Source: Sphingosinicella microcystinivorans (GTDB lineage: Bacteria > Pseudomonadota > Alphaproteobacteria > Sphingomonadales > Sphingomonadaceae). From it: a stretch of 64,000 nt of DNA. Shown here one piece after another: positions 45,463-54,382 of the stretch; within the stretch, counting starts at the first letter, position 1; each line of letters starts with the position of its first letter. The stretch covers positions 310,001 through 374,000 of the forward strand of contig NZ_RBWX01000009.1 of assembly GCF_003634215.1 (NCBI RefSeq), read 5' to 3'. Position numbers and translations under genes: made by a program. The notes under the pieces were generated by a model. It searched no databases and had not been told where the DNA came from. It was given only the letters and a program-made list of their open reading frames with translations.

Positions 45463-46542
45463 TCAGGCCGTCACCGGAACGATTTCGAGGATGATATCGC
45501 CCGAGGCAATGATTGCCGCGCCGGGCTCCCAGAAACCAATCGCCTGATCGCCGCGAATAATACGCACGGCAAGACCGCCTTTGCAGGATGAAAGCGGTTT
45601 TCCGATTTCATCGGCATTCGCGGGCCTCTCGACAAGCTGCACGCGCCCGGCCGCGGTTACGAGATCGGTGATGTAATTCACGACATGGCTGCCGCCCGCC
45701 GCGCGCGCCAGCAGATGCCCGCCGAGCGTGACCGGATTGATCACGGTGTCGGCGCCCGCTTTCCTGACGAGATACTCATTGTCTTCGGATTTGATGATCG
45801 CGCTGATCCGCACGTTCGGGTTGAGCTGGCGCGCGGTGAGCACAAGCAGCGCGCTCGTATCGTCGCGCCCGCCGCAGGCGATGAAGCTCTCTGCCGCCTC
45901 GATACGCGCGAGCGACTGAGTTTCATTGCGCGTGGCATCCCCTTCCAGTCCCATGACACCAACAGTAAGCGCCGCCTCGATGCGCGCGGGCGACGGGTCG
46001 ATCACCACGATGCGCTGGGGATCGACGCCATTCGCAACGAGTTCCTCGACAGCGGCCGTGCCGGTGGTGCCGTAGCCTGCGACGACATAATGCTGCGTCA
46101 GGCCCGCGCGGATGCTTTTCATGCGCCACTTCTCCCACATGTGCTGGACGAGGAATTGATACGCGGTGCCAAGGAACAGCAACCACACGAACAGGCGGAT
46201 CGGCGTCACCACCATCGCATCGAAAAGGCGCGCACGGTTCGTGACGGGAACAATGTCTCCGAAGCCCGTCGTCGTTACGGTGACGGCGGTGAAATAGACG
46301 GCATCGACAAAGCTGATCTCGTTTTCGGGATCGTTGGCATCGCGATAGCCTTCGCGATCGAACCAGTGTCCCGCGAGTGCGACGCCGAGCAGTGCAAGGA
46401 CAATGCAGACACGCAGCGCAAGGCTGCCGAGCGGCGAAAATGTGGGCGGACGCCGGAGCCGACCGCCTTCATCGCGGGTGCGCGCGAGCAGGCCCGGCAG
46501 CGTCGGTCGCATTACGCGGCGCAAACGGTCCTCGATCTTCAT
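45463..46542 (-). CDS. Potassium channel with RCK/TrkA-N domain
   Basis: Inner-membrane ion channel of 359 residues. It has a first helix (LALRVCIVLALLGVALAG), a pore loop with the filter-like TVTTTGFGDIVPVT, a second helix (IRLFVWLLFLGTAYQFLVQHMW), then a Rossmann RCK domain (HYVVAGYGTTGTAAVEELVANGV, VVIDPSPAR, ATRNETQSLARI) and a TrkA-C tail. The filter reads TGFGD rather than TVGYGD. The ATG overlaps the glycosyltransferase stop by four bases, so the two are co-translated. Confidence 0.9.
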   Translation of the reverse strand: MKIEDRLRRVMRPTLPGLLARTRDEGGRLRRPPTFSPLGSLALRVCIVLALLGVALAGHWFDREGYRDANDPENEISFVDAVYFTAVTVTTTGFGDIVPVTNRARLFDAMVVTPIRLFVWLLFLGTAYQFLVQHMWEKWRMKSIRAGLTQHYVVAGYGTTGTAAVEELVANGVDPQRIVVIDPSPARIEAALTVGVMGLEGDATRNETQSLARIEAAESFIACGGRDDTSALLVLTARQLNPNVRISAIIKSEDNEYLVRKAGADTVINPVTLGGHLLARAAGGSHVVNYITDLVTAAGRVQLVERPANADEIGKPLSSCKGGLAVRIIRGDQAIGFWEPGAAIIASGDIILEIVPVTA

Positions 46543-47693
46543 GTCGTGCTGGCCATGGCCTGCGAATACACGTCGCGGTAGCGTTCCACCATCACCGCCT
46601 CGTCGTATTCCGCGACAACGCGCGCACGGTTCGCGGCACCGATCTCGGCGCGCAGCAGCGGATCGCCGATCATGCGCGCAAGGAGCCTGCCGAACACCAT
46701 GTCGTCCGGGACGGGCGCGATCAGCGGCCGGTTGCGTTCCGACACAATGGCGCGGACGTCGCCCACGTCGGTGGCGACCGCCGGCAGCCCCGCCGCCATC
46801 GCCTCCACAAGGCTGAGCGGGAACTGCTCGCTGTCGGACGACAAGGCGAAGATGTCGAAATGGCCCACGCACGTTTCGGGCTTGCCGAGAAAGCCCGGCA
46901 TGAGGACACGGTCGGCAATGCCGGCGTCCGCGGCGGCCGCGGCGATGGCCTCTCGCTCCGGCCCCTCGCCGACGATGACAAGGCGCGCCGGCACGGAAAC
47001 GATGCGCGTCGCCGCAGCAAAGGCGCGGACGAGGCGCGGCAGGTTCTTCACCTTGCGCAGGCCCGCGAGCGTGCCGACGATGACCTCGCCTTCACACCGA
47101 TCGAAGCCGGGAATGCTGCCCGCTGGCGGCGGCGCAGCGAATAGGGCGCTGTCGATGCCGTTTGGAATGCGCACGACGCGGCGGCGCGGCTGCTTCCACG
47201 GGCCGAGCGCGATCCGCTCCAGCACCTCGGACGGGACGACGAGCGCGGATGCGGACGGCAGCGCGAGGCGGCGATAGAGCACGCGCGCGGGCTTCTGCCG
47301 ATGCGCCTCGTCATCATTGAAACCATCCTCGTGGTGGACGAGCGGGCGGCGGGCGAACAGGCGGTTCGCCATCACGCCATCGAGCGCACCCCAATTGTAG
47401 GTCAGCACGAGGTCGTAATTGCCGCGCGTGATCGCCGCACCGATCGCTTTCAGCTTCGCGGGGGTGAGACGTCCGGCGAGCGCAGGGAAATCCTGAAGCA
47501 CGCGCGCATCCACGTGCGGGGCGATCAGCCGCGCGGCGCCGATGGCCGCAGGCACAGCGCTCACGATGTCGTGCGTGTAGGCATCGCCGAACGCATTCAT
47601 AAGACGCACGGCACGCGCTTCCTTGCCGCCGAGATCGAAGGTCGAGTGCAGATGCAGCAGGCGCGGCCGGCTGGAAGGCGGCGTAAGAGACAT
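46539..47693 (-). CDS. Glycosyltransferase family 4
   Basis: A retaining GT-B glycosyltransferase of 384 residues. The N-terminal half has LLHLHSTFDLGGKEARAVRLM (glycine-rich acceptor loop); the donor half has VRIPNGIDSALF, IVGTLAGLRKVKNLPRLVRAF, VIVGEGPEREAI and the E-x7-E motif SEQFPLSLVEAMAAGLP. It may build exopolysaccharide or LPS sugars. It diverges from the asparagine-synthase-like gene over 110 bases and overlaps the channel gene. Confidence 0.92.
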   Translation of the reverse strand: MSLTPPSSRPRLLHLHSTFDLGGKEARAVRLMNAFGDAYTHDIVSAVPAAIGAARLIAPHVDARVLQDFPALAGRLTPAKLKAIGAAITRGNYDLVLTYNWGALDGVMANRLFARRPLVHHEDGFNDDEAHRQKPARVLYRRLALPSASALVVPSEVLERIALGPWKQPRRRVVRIPNGIDSALFAAPPPAGSIPGFDRCEGEVIVGTLAGLRKVKNLPRLVRAFAAATRIVSVPARLVIVGEGPEREAIAAAAADAGIADRVLMPGFLGKPETCVGHFDIFALSSDSEQFPLSLVEAMAAGLPAVATDVGDVRAIVSERNRPLIAPVPDDMVFGRLLARMIGDPLLRAEIGAANRARVVAEYDEAVMVERYRDVYSQAMASTT

Positions 47694-47803
47694 GGTTTTG
47701 GCTTATAGCAGTGTTGATACACCGATAAAGGCGTGACAAAGCGCGAGAAATTAACGATCACGCGGCATTCGTTGCGAGAATACGAACGGGAAAACGGGGC
47801 GGC

Positions 47804-49549
47804 ATGGGCGGCTTTTATCTGTGCCGAGTGACGGAGGAAGACGCCGACGCAGCGCGCATCGCCGCCGCCGAGGCGCAGTTTCGCCTGCACGGCTTTACCC
47901 GGTTCACGCCGATCCGCAGCGCTGCTCACGCCGGTTTCCATGCCGCGCCGATCCACGACAGCCATGTTTGCATCCACCGCGATGGCGAGGACTTTGTTGC
48001 TGTCGCGGGGACGATGATCCACGATGGGAAGTTCGGCGAGGCCGCACTCCGCGCGCTGCTTGGCGATTTCCGCTTTCCGTTTGAAGACTGGTCGAACACG
48101 ACGGGGCAGTTCGCTGCCATTGTCCACAAAGGCGGGCGGACCTTTGCGTTCACCGACTTCTTCGGCGCCTTCCAGCTCTTCCACGACGCGGACTGGAACA
48201 TCGTCTCGACAAGCTTCCTCGCCGCCGCGAAAAGCCTCGACCGCGTGACCTTCGATCCGCAGGGTGTTTACGAGTTCGCGTTCAACGTGTTTCCCACGGG
48301 CGACGACACCGTCGTGAGCGAGCTGAAGCGGCTGGGGCCGGACGCTCAGGTGGAACTCGGCGGAAAAGTCGTGCGGACGGCGGTTTCGAAACCGCTGCCC
48401 GAGCGCGTCTCCTCGACACCGATCGAGAAGCGTATCGCGGCGCAGGCCGAACGCCTGCGTGGCACAGCGCGCATCTATGCCGAGGCGTTCGGCGACCGGA
48501 TGCAGTGCCCGCTTTCGGGCGGCCTCGACAGCCGCCTCGCGCTCGCGCTGCTGCGCGACGCCGGGGTCAGCCCTCACGTGTACGTCTATGGCAGCCCGGG
48601 CGACGGCGATGTCGAGGTGGCGCGGCATATCGCAGAGCATGAACATTTCCGCTTCGAGCCCTTCGAGAAGGCCTCGTTCGCCAGCATCACCCCGGACGAC
48701 TTCCCCGCGATCGTGGCACGCAATTTCCACGAGACGGACGCGCTCGTCACCGACGGCGGGTTGTTCGACAACGGCGGCAACGCCTTCGCGCGCCATCAGC
48801 GGCAGGAAGGCGGGCAGCTTGCTGTTTCGGGGGGCTGCGGCGAGGTGTTCCGCAACTTCTTCTACCTTCCCGACCGCGCGCTGACGGCGCGGCAGGTGAT
48901 GGGCGCGTTCTTCGCGCGCTACACGCTGAATGACGTGACAGAAGTGTTCGATCCCGAAGGCTTCATCGACCGGCTGGAAACGAAGGCGCTAAAGGCGATC
49001 GAGAAACCCGGCGCGACGGGGAAGCTGCGCCGCACGCTGATCGAGCAGCTTTATCCGCGCATGCGCTGCCGCGCGTTCTTCGGGCGCGAAATCAGCCTTG
49101 TCGGACGACAGGGCGCCTATTTCATGCCCTTCTTCGACCACGAAGTGATCGCCGCCGCGCTGCAACTGCCCATCGCATGGAAGAACGCCGGCCGCTTCGA
49201 AGCCGCGCTGCTCACCCACATCGACCCGGTGCTTGCGGCCTACCCTTCAGACTACGGCTACAGCTTCGACCGCCCGCCGACGCTTTCGCACCGCATGAAC
49301 GAGCTCGGCACGCGCGTGCGACCGCCATGGCTGCGTCAGCGCAGCTATGCGGTGCGGCGCCATTTGGGGCCGATCCGCGACGAACATGGCGGGCTGCTGA
49401 CGCCCGCCTTCCTCGGCCGCGTGCTCGACCTGCATTTCCCGCACATGCAGCAGTTTTTCAAAATGAAAGCGATCACGGACAGCGGACTTTACCGGCGGAT
49501 CGCGACGCTCGAATATCTGGCGCAGCATCTTGAGCGCCAGATCATTTGA
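47804..49549 (+). CDS. Asparagine synthase-like protein lacking the glutaminase Cys
   Basis: A 581-residue protein with the two-domain AsnB layout. The N-terminal Ntn-hydrolase domain begins MGGFYLCR, so the catalytic Cys2 needed for glutamine hydrolysis is absent. The ATP-pyrophosphatase loop is intact (CPLSGGLDSRLALALL, near residue 237), followed by VYVYGSPGDGDVEVARHIAEHE and ISLVGRQGAYFMPFFDHEVI. It probably activates a carboxylate with ATP and uses ammonia or another amine. It is beside a glycosyltransferase, as in polysaccharide modification loci. No lasso-peptide precursor or protease is near. Confidence 0.85.
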   Translation: MGGFYLCRVTEEDADAARIAAAEAQFRLHGFTRFTPIRSAAHAGFHAAPIHDSHVCIHRDGEDFVAVAGTMIHDGKFGEAALRALLGDFRFPFEDWSNTTGQFAAIVHKGGRTFAFTDFFGAFQLFHDADWNIVSTSFLAAAKSLDRVTFDPQGVYEFAFNVFPTGDDTVVSELKRLGPDAQVELGGKVVRTAVSKPLPERVSSTPIEKRIAAQAERLRGTARIYAEAFGDRMQCPLSGGLDSRLALALLRDAGVSPHVYVYGSPGDGDVEVARHIAEHEHFRFEPFEKASFASITPDDFPAIVARNFHETDALVTDGGLFDNGGNAFARHQRQEGGQLAVSGGCGEVFRNFFYLPDRALTARQVMGAFFARYTLNDVTEVFDPEGFIDRLETKALKAIEKPGATGKLRRTLIEQLYPRMRCRAFFGREISLVGRQGAYFMPFFDHEVIAAALQLPIAWKNAGRFEAALLTHIDPVLAAYPSDYGYSFDRPPTLSHRMNELGTRVRPPWLRQRSYAVRRHLGPIRDEHGGLLTPAFLGRVLDLHFPHMQQFFKMKAITDSGLYRRIATLEYLAQHLERQII

Positions 49550-49556
49550 CACGAAT

Positions 49557-49589
49557 CTTTTGACTCTCACTCAAAAGTTCCCATATCAT
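49557..49589 (+). promoter_or_regulatory. Promoter and perfect operator of the TetR-selO unit
   Basis: TTGACT (49560-49565) and TATCAT (49584-49589) are spaced by 18 bases. CTTTTGA (49557-49563) and TCAAAAG (49571-49577) form a perfect inverted repeat with a 7-base spacer that covers the -35 element. This is the classic layout for TetR autorepression. Confidence 0.65.
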
Positions 49590-49619
49590 CAGTCCGGCTG
49601 TGGAGGAATTCGAGGTTTT

Positions 49620-50273
49620 ATGGCGACGCGCGTAGCGGAAAGCCGTTCGCGGCGATACGATCCGGCAGAAACGCGCCAGCGCGTGCTGGAAGCGGCTAAC
49701 CACCTGTTTTCAACACAGGGCTTTGCCAAAACCGGCACCGCGGACATTGCCCGCGCGGCGGACGTTTCGGAAGGCTCCATCTTCTATCACTTCGGTTCGA
49801 AGCGCAGCCTTCTGGAAGAGCTGGGCCGCATGTACGGCGAGCGCATGTGCGCGGCGATGGAAGCGGGGGACCGGCTGGAAGACCTTGAACCCGGCATCAC
49901 CATCCAGCGCTGCTTCGATTACTGCACCACGCAGAAATCCTGGGAAAACATCGTGAACGCCAACTGTGCGGGCACGGCAAGCCGCGGGAAGATGGGGTTG
50001 AAATCGAACCCCGATGCCGAGCCCTTCTACCGCGCCTCGCACGAGGTCGTCGCGGCGTGGGTGGAAAACCAGTATCGCGCGATGGCGAAGAAATTCGACC
50101 TTACCGACGTCGACACGAAGATCGCTGCGGAGCTGACCTATTCCGCGGTCGGCGCGGCGCTCGACATCGCCTTTGCGCCCGGTGCGGATGAAGCGCTGAG
50201 AAAGCGTGTCGAGGCGGAGACCATCCGCTATGTGCGCTGCGCGTGCCGCCTGCCGCACCCGCGCGAGGCATGA
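49620..50273 (+). CDS. TetR family regulator
   Basis: A 217-residue repressor. The N-terminal helix-turn-helix is clear (TRQRVLEAANHLFSTQGFAKTGTADIARAADVSEGSIFYHFGSKRSLLEEL, roughly residues 17-68). The C-terminal ligand domain is unlike well-known subgroups. A GGAGG (49602-49606 area) lies upstream, and an operator-like palindrome covers its promoter. Its stop overlaps the selO start (ATGA). Confidence 0.9.
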   Translation: MATRVAESRSRRYDPAETRQRVLEAANHLFSTQGFAKTGTADIARAADVSEGSIFYHFGSKRSLLEELGRMYGERMCAAMEAGDRLEDLEPGITIQRCFDYCTTQKSWENIVNANCAGTASRGKMGLKSNPDAEPFYRASHEVVAAWVENQYRAMAKKFDLTDVDTKIAAELTYSAVGAALDIAFAPGADEALRKRVEAETIRYVRCACRLPHPREA

Positions 50274-51646
50274 CAGGACGATATCGTCCGGATCCCGCCA
50301 TTCTCGAACTCGGCAGTGACTACTACGACCCCGTTCGGGCTGCGGACTTTCCGCAAACGATCCTGCGCTTCCGGGGTCAGCGCCATGCCGACACGGTAGG
50401 GCTGGGCGATCTTTCCGATGCGGCGTGGCTGGAGCATTTCGGCCGCTTCGCGCCACTCCCCGACAATCTCGAACAGCCGCTGGCGCTCCGCTATCACGGC
50501 CACCAGTTCCGCACCTACAACCCAGAGATCGGCGATGGACGCGGCTTCCTGTTCGCGCAGCTGCGCGACGACAAGGACCGGCTGCTCGACCTCGGCACCA
50601 AGGGATCGGGCCAGACGCCCTACAGCCGCTTCGGCGACGGGCGGCTGACGCTGAAGGGCGGCGTGCGCGAGGTGCTGGCGACAGAGATGCTGGAAGCGCT
50701 CGGCGTCTACACCTCCAAAAGCTTCTCGCTCATTGAAACCGGCGAGGCGCTGACGCGCGGCGACGAACCCTCGCCGACACGCTCCTCCGTGCTCGTCCGC
50801 CTCAGCCACAGCCACATCCGCTACGGCACCTTCCAGCGCCTCGCCTATCTGAAGCAAGTAGACGCCATCCCCCCACTCGTGGACTACTGCCTCCGCCACT
50901 TTGTCGGCGGCACGCACGACGACCCCTACGCCGCGCTGATGGACCATGCCGTCGCAGGTGCAGCGCGACTCGCGGCAAGTTGGCGCGCAGCCGGCTTCGT
51001 TCACGGTGTGCTCAACACCGACAACATCAACATCACCGCCGAGAGCTTCGACTACGGCCCCTGGCGCTTCGTGCCGCGCTGGGACGACGGCTTCACCGCC
51101 GCCTACTTCGACCAGTTCGGCCTCTACAGCTTCGGACGGCAGGGCGAGGCGCTGCAATGGAACGTCCACCAGCTCGCGATGGCGCTGCGCACCGTCGCGC
51201 CCGCCGAAAGCCTTATCCCGGCGCTGAAGACCTACCCCGAACGCTACGAGGCGGCGCTCGTCGAGCGCTATCTGTGGCGGCTCGGCGTAAAGCCGCGCGA
51301 TGCGAAGTCCGATGAAGCGCTGGCGCTCACGATCGAAGCCGCACTCGGCGCAAGCGACATCGTGCCCGACCGCTTCTGGTTCGACTGGCGCGGCGGCGCA
51401 CAGCGTGGACCGAGCCCGGCGGATGCGGTGTACGCAAGCGATGCCTTCGCGACGTTCCGCACGGCGGTTTCGGCGTACGAACCGGCTGCGGACACCACGC
51501 ATCCTTACTGGTCTGACGCCGCGCCCTGCACGATGCTGATCGACGAAGTCGAGGCGATCTGGGCGCCGATCGACGCGGCCGACGATTGGAGCAGCTTCAA
51601 CGCGAAAATCGCTGCTATCCGCCGGATGGGCGAGGCTTACGCATAG
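50270..51646 (+). CDS. selO: SelO pseudokinase protein adenylyltransferase (YdiU)
   Basis: Pseudokinase-fold enzyme that transfers AMP to proteins; linked to redox stress in E. coli. The 458-residue product has the SelO start (LELGSDYYDPV), the nucleotide loop DLGTKGSGQTPYSRFGDGRLTLKGGVREVL, RLSHSHIRYGTFQRLA, GVLNTDNINI and a DFG-like DYGPWRF. The ATG at 50270 overlaps the TetR stop, so production is tied to the regulator. No C-terminal selenocysteine context is seen. A hairpin follows the stop. Confidence 0.93.
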   Translation: MTGRYRPDPAILELGSDYYDPVRAADFPQTILRFRGQRHADTVGLGDLSDAAWLEHFGRFAPLPDNLEQPLALRYHGHQFRTYNPEIGDGRGFLFAQLRDDKDRLLDLGTKGSGQTPYSRFGDGRLTLKGGVREVLATEMLEALGVYTSKSFSLIETGEALTRGDEPSPTRSSVLVRLSHSHIRYGTFQRLAYLKQVDAIPPLVDYCLRHFVGGTHDDPYAALMDHAVAGAARLAASWRAAGFVHGVLNTDNINITAESFDYGPWRFVPRWDDGFTAAYFDQFGLYSFGRQGEALQWNVHQLAMALRTVAPAESLIPALKTYPERYEAALVERYLWRLGVKPRDAKSDEALALTIEAALGASDIVPDRFWFDWRGGAQRGPSPADAVYASDAFATFRTAVSAYEPAADTTHPYWSDAAPCTMLIDEVEAIWAPIDAADDWSSFNAKIAAIRRMGEAYA

Positions 51647-51648
51647 CC

Positions 51649-51674
51649 GTCGTCCCGGCCTTCGTCGGGATGAC
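51649..51674. terminator. Bidirectional terminator hairpin between selO and astB
   Basis: 9-bp stem (51649-51657 with 51666-51674, one G-T pair) with an 8-base loop, between two convergent genes. The stem sequence (GTCGTCCCG and CGGGATGAC) is of a kind common as dispersed intergenic palindromes in related genomes; only one copy is seen here. Confidence 0.6.
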
Positions 51675-51677
51675 AGA

Positions 51678-52952
51678 CTAAAATTCGAGCAATTTCAGCA
51701 GCGCCCGGCGCGCTTCCCACGCTGTTTCCCAGAGTGCGGGGTTGCCGAGTTCGTCCGGCGCAATGCTTTCCGGCCAGTGCGTTTCGATCAGACGTTCGAG
51801 CGCATCCGCCTTCGCATCATCGAGCAGGAAGCGCGGATCGATCACGGCGTATGCCGCCTCGCTGACCGCGACGCGGAGACGGAGGCAGGCAGGGCCGCCG
51901 CCGTTTTTCATGGATTCGCGCACATCGATGAAATGGCAACCGCGGATCGGGCCATTGCCCGCGAGCATGGTCTCCAGCCACGCCTTCACACGCGCGTTCT
52001 CCTCGCTCTCCTTCGGCAACACGAGCACCATTTCGCCCGAGGGCAGCGTGACGAGTTGCGAGTTGAACAGATAGGAGCCGATCGCGTCCTCAAGGCTCAC
52101 CGCGCTTGCCGGAACCTCGACGATCTCGACCTCGGGCAAGCGGCGGCGCAGCTCCGCGTAGAGCGCTTCCTTGTTCTCGAACGCCTGCTCGTGCGCGAAC
52201 AGCACGCGCTCGTTCGCGACAGCGACGACATCGTTGTGAAACGCGCCCGCCTGAATTGCCGTATCCGCCTGCGACCAGAAGATCGCGTCATTCACGCCGT
52301 TCAGCCGCGCGACCGCCTCCGAAGCGCGCCGGTCCTGCCGCGAGGGGAAACGGCCCTGCCGCTCCTCGCCGTAGATGAAGACTTCGACGCCCTTCTCTCC
52401 ATGCGACGGGCAGAGGCGCATGAAGTTCGCCGCGCCTTCGTCTCCGAATTTGCCGGGCACGGCGGCGTGCATGGCGAAGTGGCGCGTGTCCGCGAAGGCG
52501 ATGGCGAGCTGCCGGTGCGTTTCCGTGTGCTCGATGCTGCGATGCGTCATCGTCGAGAGGTTGGCGGCAGTGAAGTGAACCCGCCCATCCGCCGTATCCG
52601 ACGCGGGCGAGACCGTGGCGGCGTTTGCCGTCCATGTTGCAGAGGCCGACATGGCGTTGCGGAACAGTACGGGATCCGCCGCGAACGCGGCTGCGCACAC
52701 CTCCGCATCGCTGCCGGCGAAACCGAGCGTGCGCAGCCACGGCGCGTTCGGGCGATCATGGGGCAGCAGGAAGCCCTGCGGCAGGCCGAGCGACATCAGG
52801 AAGCGCATCTTGCCGATACTCTGCAGCGCGGCGGCGCGCGGCCGGGACGTGCCGCCGGCGTTCTTCGCGCTGGCGATGTTGCCGAAGCTGAGCCCAGCGT
52901 AATTGTGCGTCGGGCCAATCAGCCCGTCGAAATTCACCTCGACTGTTTTCAT
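51678..52952 (-). CDS. astB: N-succinylarginine dihydrolase
   Basis: Second step of the arginine succinyltransferase pathway: N2-succinylarginine to N2-succinylornithine, CO2 and ammonia. The 424-residue protein has FDGLIGPTHNYAGLSFGN at the N-terminus, the catalytic His in GAFHNDVVAVANE and the catalytic Cys in NGGGPACLRLRV near residue 355. The start overlaps the astD stop by four bases. It is the last gene of the operon from 58349. Confidence 0.95.
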   Translation of the reverse strand: MKTVEVNFDGLIGPTHNYAGLSFGNIASAKNAGGTSRPRAAALQSIGKMRFLMSLGLPQGFLLPHDRPNAPWLRTLGFAGSDAEVCAAAFAADPVLFRNAMSASATWTANAATVSPASDTADGRVHFTAANLSTMTHRSIEHTETHRQLAIAFADTRHFAMHAAVPGKFGDEGAANFMRLCPSHGEKGVEVFIYGEERQGRFPSRQDRRASEAVARLNGVNDAIFWSQADTAIQAGAFHNDVVAVANERVLFAHEQAFENKEALYAELRRRLPEVEIVEVPASAVSLEDAIGSYLFNSQLVTLPSGEMVLVLPKESEENARVKAWLETMLAGNGPIRGCHFIDVRESMKNGGGPACLRLRVAVSEAAYAVIDPRFLLDDAKADALERLIETHWPESIAPDELGNPALWETAWEARRALLKLLEF

Positions 52953-54382
52953 GCCTCGTCCGCCTTCAACCCGGTCGTGATCGCACCGCGCACCTTGCTT
53001 TCTTCGAGGCTGGCGACGGGAAACGCGCAGTAATCCGCCGCGTAATAGGCGCTCGGCCGGTGGTTGCCGCTGGCACCGATGCCTCCGAAAGGTGCGTTCG
53101 ACGCCGCGCCGGTCGTCGGCCGGTTCCAGTTTACGATGCCCGCACGGGCGCCCGACCAGAAGCGGTCGTAAAGCGCCTGATCACCGCCGACGAGCCCGGC
53201 GGAAAGCCCGAAGCGCGTGGCATTCGCCTCCATCATCGCGGCCGAGAAATCCGGCACGCGGATCAGTTGCAGCACGGGACCGAACATCTCCTCATCCGGG
53301 CGGTGCGGAACGTCCGTCACATCGAGGAGCGCGGGTGTGAGGAATGGCCGGTCCGGCGTGATCCGGGTCAGCGGGCGGATGGCGACCGCGCCTTTGGACG
53401 TAAGCGTCGAGGCCTGATCCAGAAGCCGGTCGGCGGCGCGATTATCGACGACCGGCCCCATGAACGGCTGCGGTTCATCGAACGGAGCGCCGACGATGAG
53501 CTTGTCCATGAGCGCCGTCACCTGCTCGATGAGCGCCTCGTGCTTCCCCTCCTCCACGATCAGGCGGCGCGCGCAGGTGCAGCGCTGCCCGGCGGAGAGA
53601 AACGCGGACTGGACGATGAGCGCAGCGGCTGCGGGAAGGTCCGCCTCGCGCACATCCCACACGATAAGCGGGTTGTTGCCGCCCATTTCGAGCGCGAGGA
53701 TCTTGTGCGGCGTTTCGGCGAACTGGCGGGCGAGCGCGTGGCCAGTCGTGGCGCTGCCCGTGAACAGCAGCCCGTCGATGCCTTCGTGCCCGGCGAGCGC
53801 GCGGCCAGTGTCGCCGCCGCCCTGCACGATTTCCAACGCACCTTCGGGCAGCCCCGCCTGCATCCAGCATTCGCGCAGCAGCGCCGCCGTGCCGGGGGTC
53901 AGCTCAGAAGGCTTAAGGACGATGGTATTGCCCGCCAGCAGCGCCGGAACGATATGACCGTTGGGGAGATGCGCGGGGAAGTTGTACGGGCCGAGCACGG
54001 CGAGCACACCGTGCGGCCGGTGGCGAAGCTGCTGCGTGAAGCCCTCGCCCTCCTTTTTCCGGTTGCCCGTGCGCTCCTGATAGGCGCCGAGCGAGATATC
54101 GACCTTGCCGATGACGCTCTGCACCTCGGTCTTCGTTTCCCAGAGCGGCTTTCCGGTTTCGCGGGAGATCATCGCCGCGAGGGCGTCACCGCGATCGCGG
54201 ACGACGTTCTGGTATTTGCGCATCAGCTCGACGCGCTCCGAAAGCCGCAACGCCTCCCACCCCGGCTGCGCTGCGCGCGCAGAGACGACGGCGCGGTTCA
54301 CATCCTCAAGGCTGGCGACAGGCCCGCGCCAGACCTCCTCGCCCGTGGACGGATCGGTCGAGACGAGTTCAGGCTGCGACAT
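52949..54382 (-). CDS. astD: Succinylglutamate-semialdehyde dehydrogenase
   Basis: Fourth step of the AST pathway: oxidises N-succinylglutamate semialdehyde with NAD. The 477-residue aldehyde dehydrogenase has YNFPAHLPNGHIVPALLAGN, the catalytic Glu in LEMGGNNPL and Cys in SAGQRCTCARRL, and NWNRPTTGAASNAPFGGIGASGNHRPSA, a signature of AstD. It overlaps astA by 14 bases and astB by 4. Confidence 0.95.
   Translation of the reverse strand: MSQPELVSTDPSTGEEVWRGPVASLEDVNRAVVSARAAQPGWEALRLSERVELMRKYQNVVRDRGDALAAMISRETGKPLWETKTEVQSVIGKVDISLGAYQERTGNRKKEGEGFTQQLRHRPHGVLAVLGPYNFPAHLPNGHIVPALLAGNTIVLKPSELTPGTAALLRECWMQAGLPEGALEIVQGGGDTGRALAGHEGIDGLLFTGSATTGHALARQFAETPHKILALEMGGNNPLIVWDVREADLPAAAALIVQSAFLSAGQRCTCARRLIVEEGKHEALIEQVTALMDKLIVGAPFDEPQPFMGPVVDNRAADRLLDQASTLTSKGAVAIRPLTRITPDRPFLTPALLDVTDVPHRPDEEMFGPVLQLIRVPDFSAAMMEANATRFGLSAGLVGGDQALYDRFWSGARAGIVNWNRPTTGAASNAPFGGIGASGNHRPSAYYAADYCAFPVASLEESKVRGAITTGLKADEA

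Noticed and set aside
47804-49549. Lasso-peptide biosynthesis locus (cyclase-like protein)
   Set aside because: No precursor peptide frame, leader-binding protein or transglutaminase-like protease is found on either side; the neighbours are a glycosyltransferase and a potassium channel.
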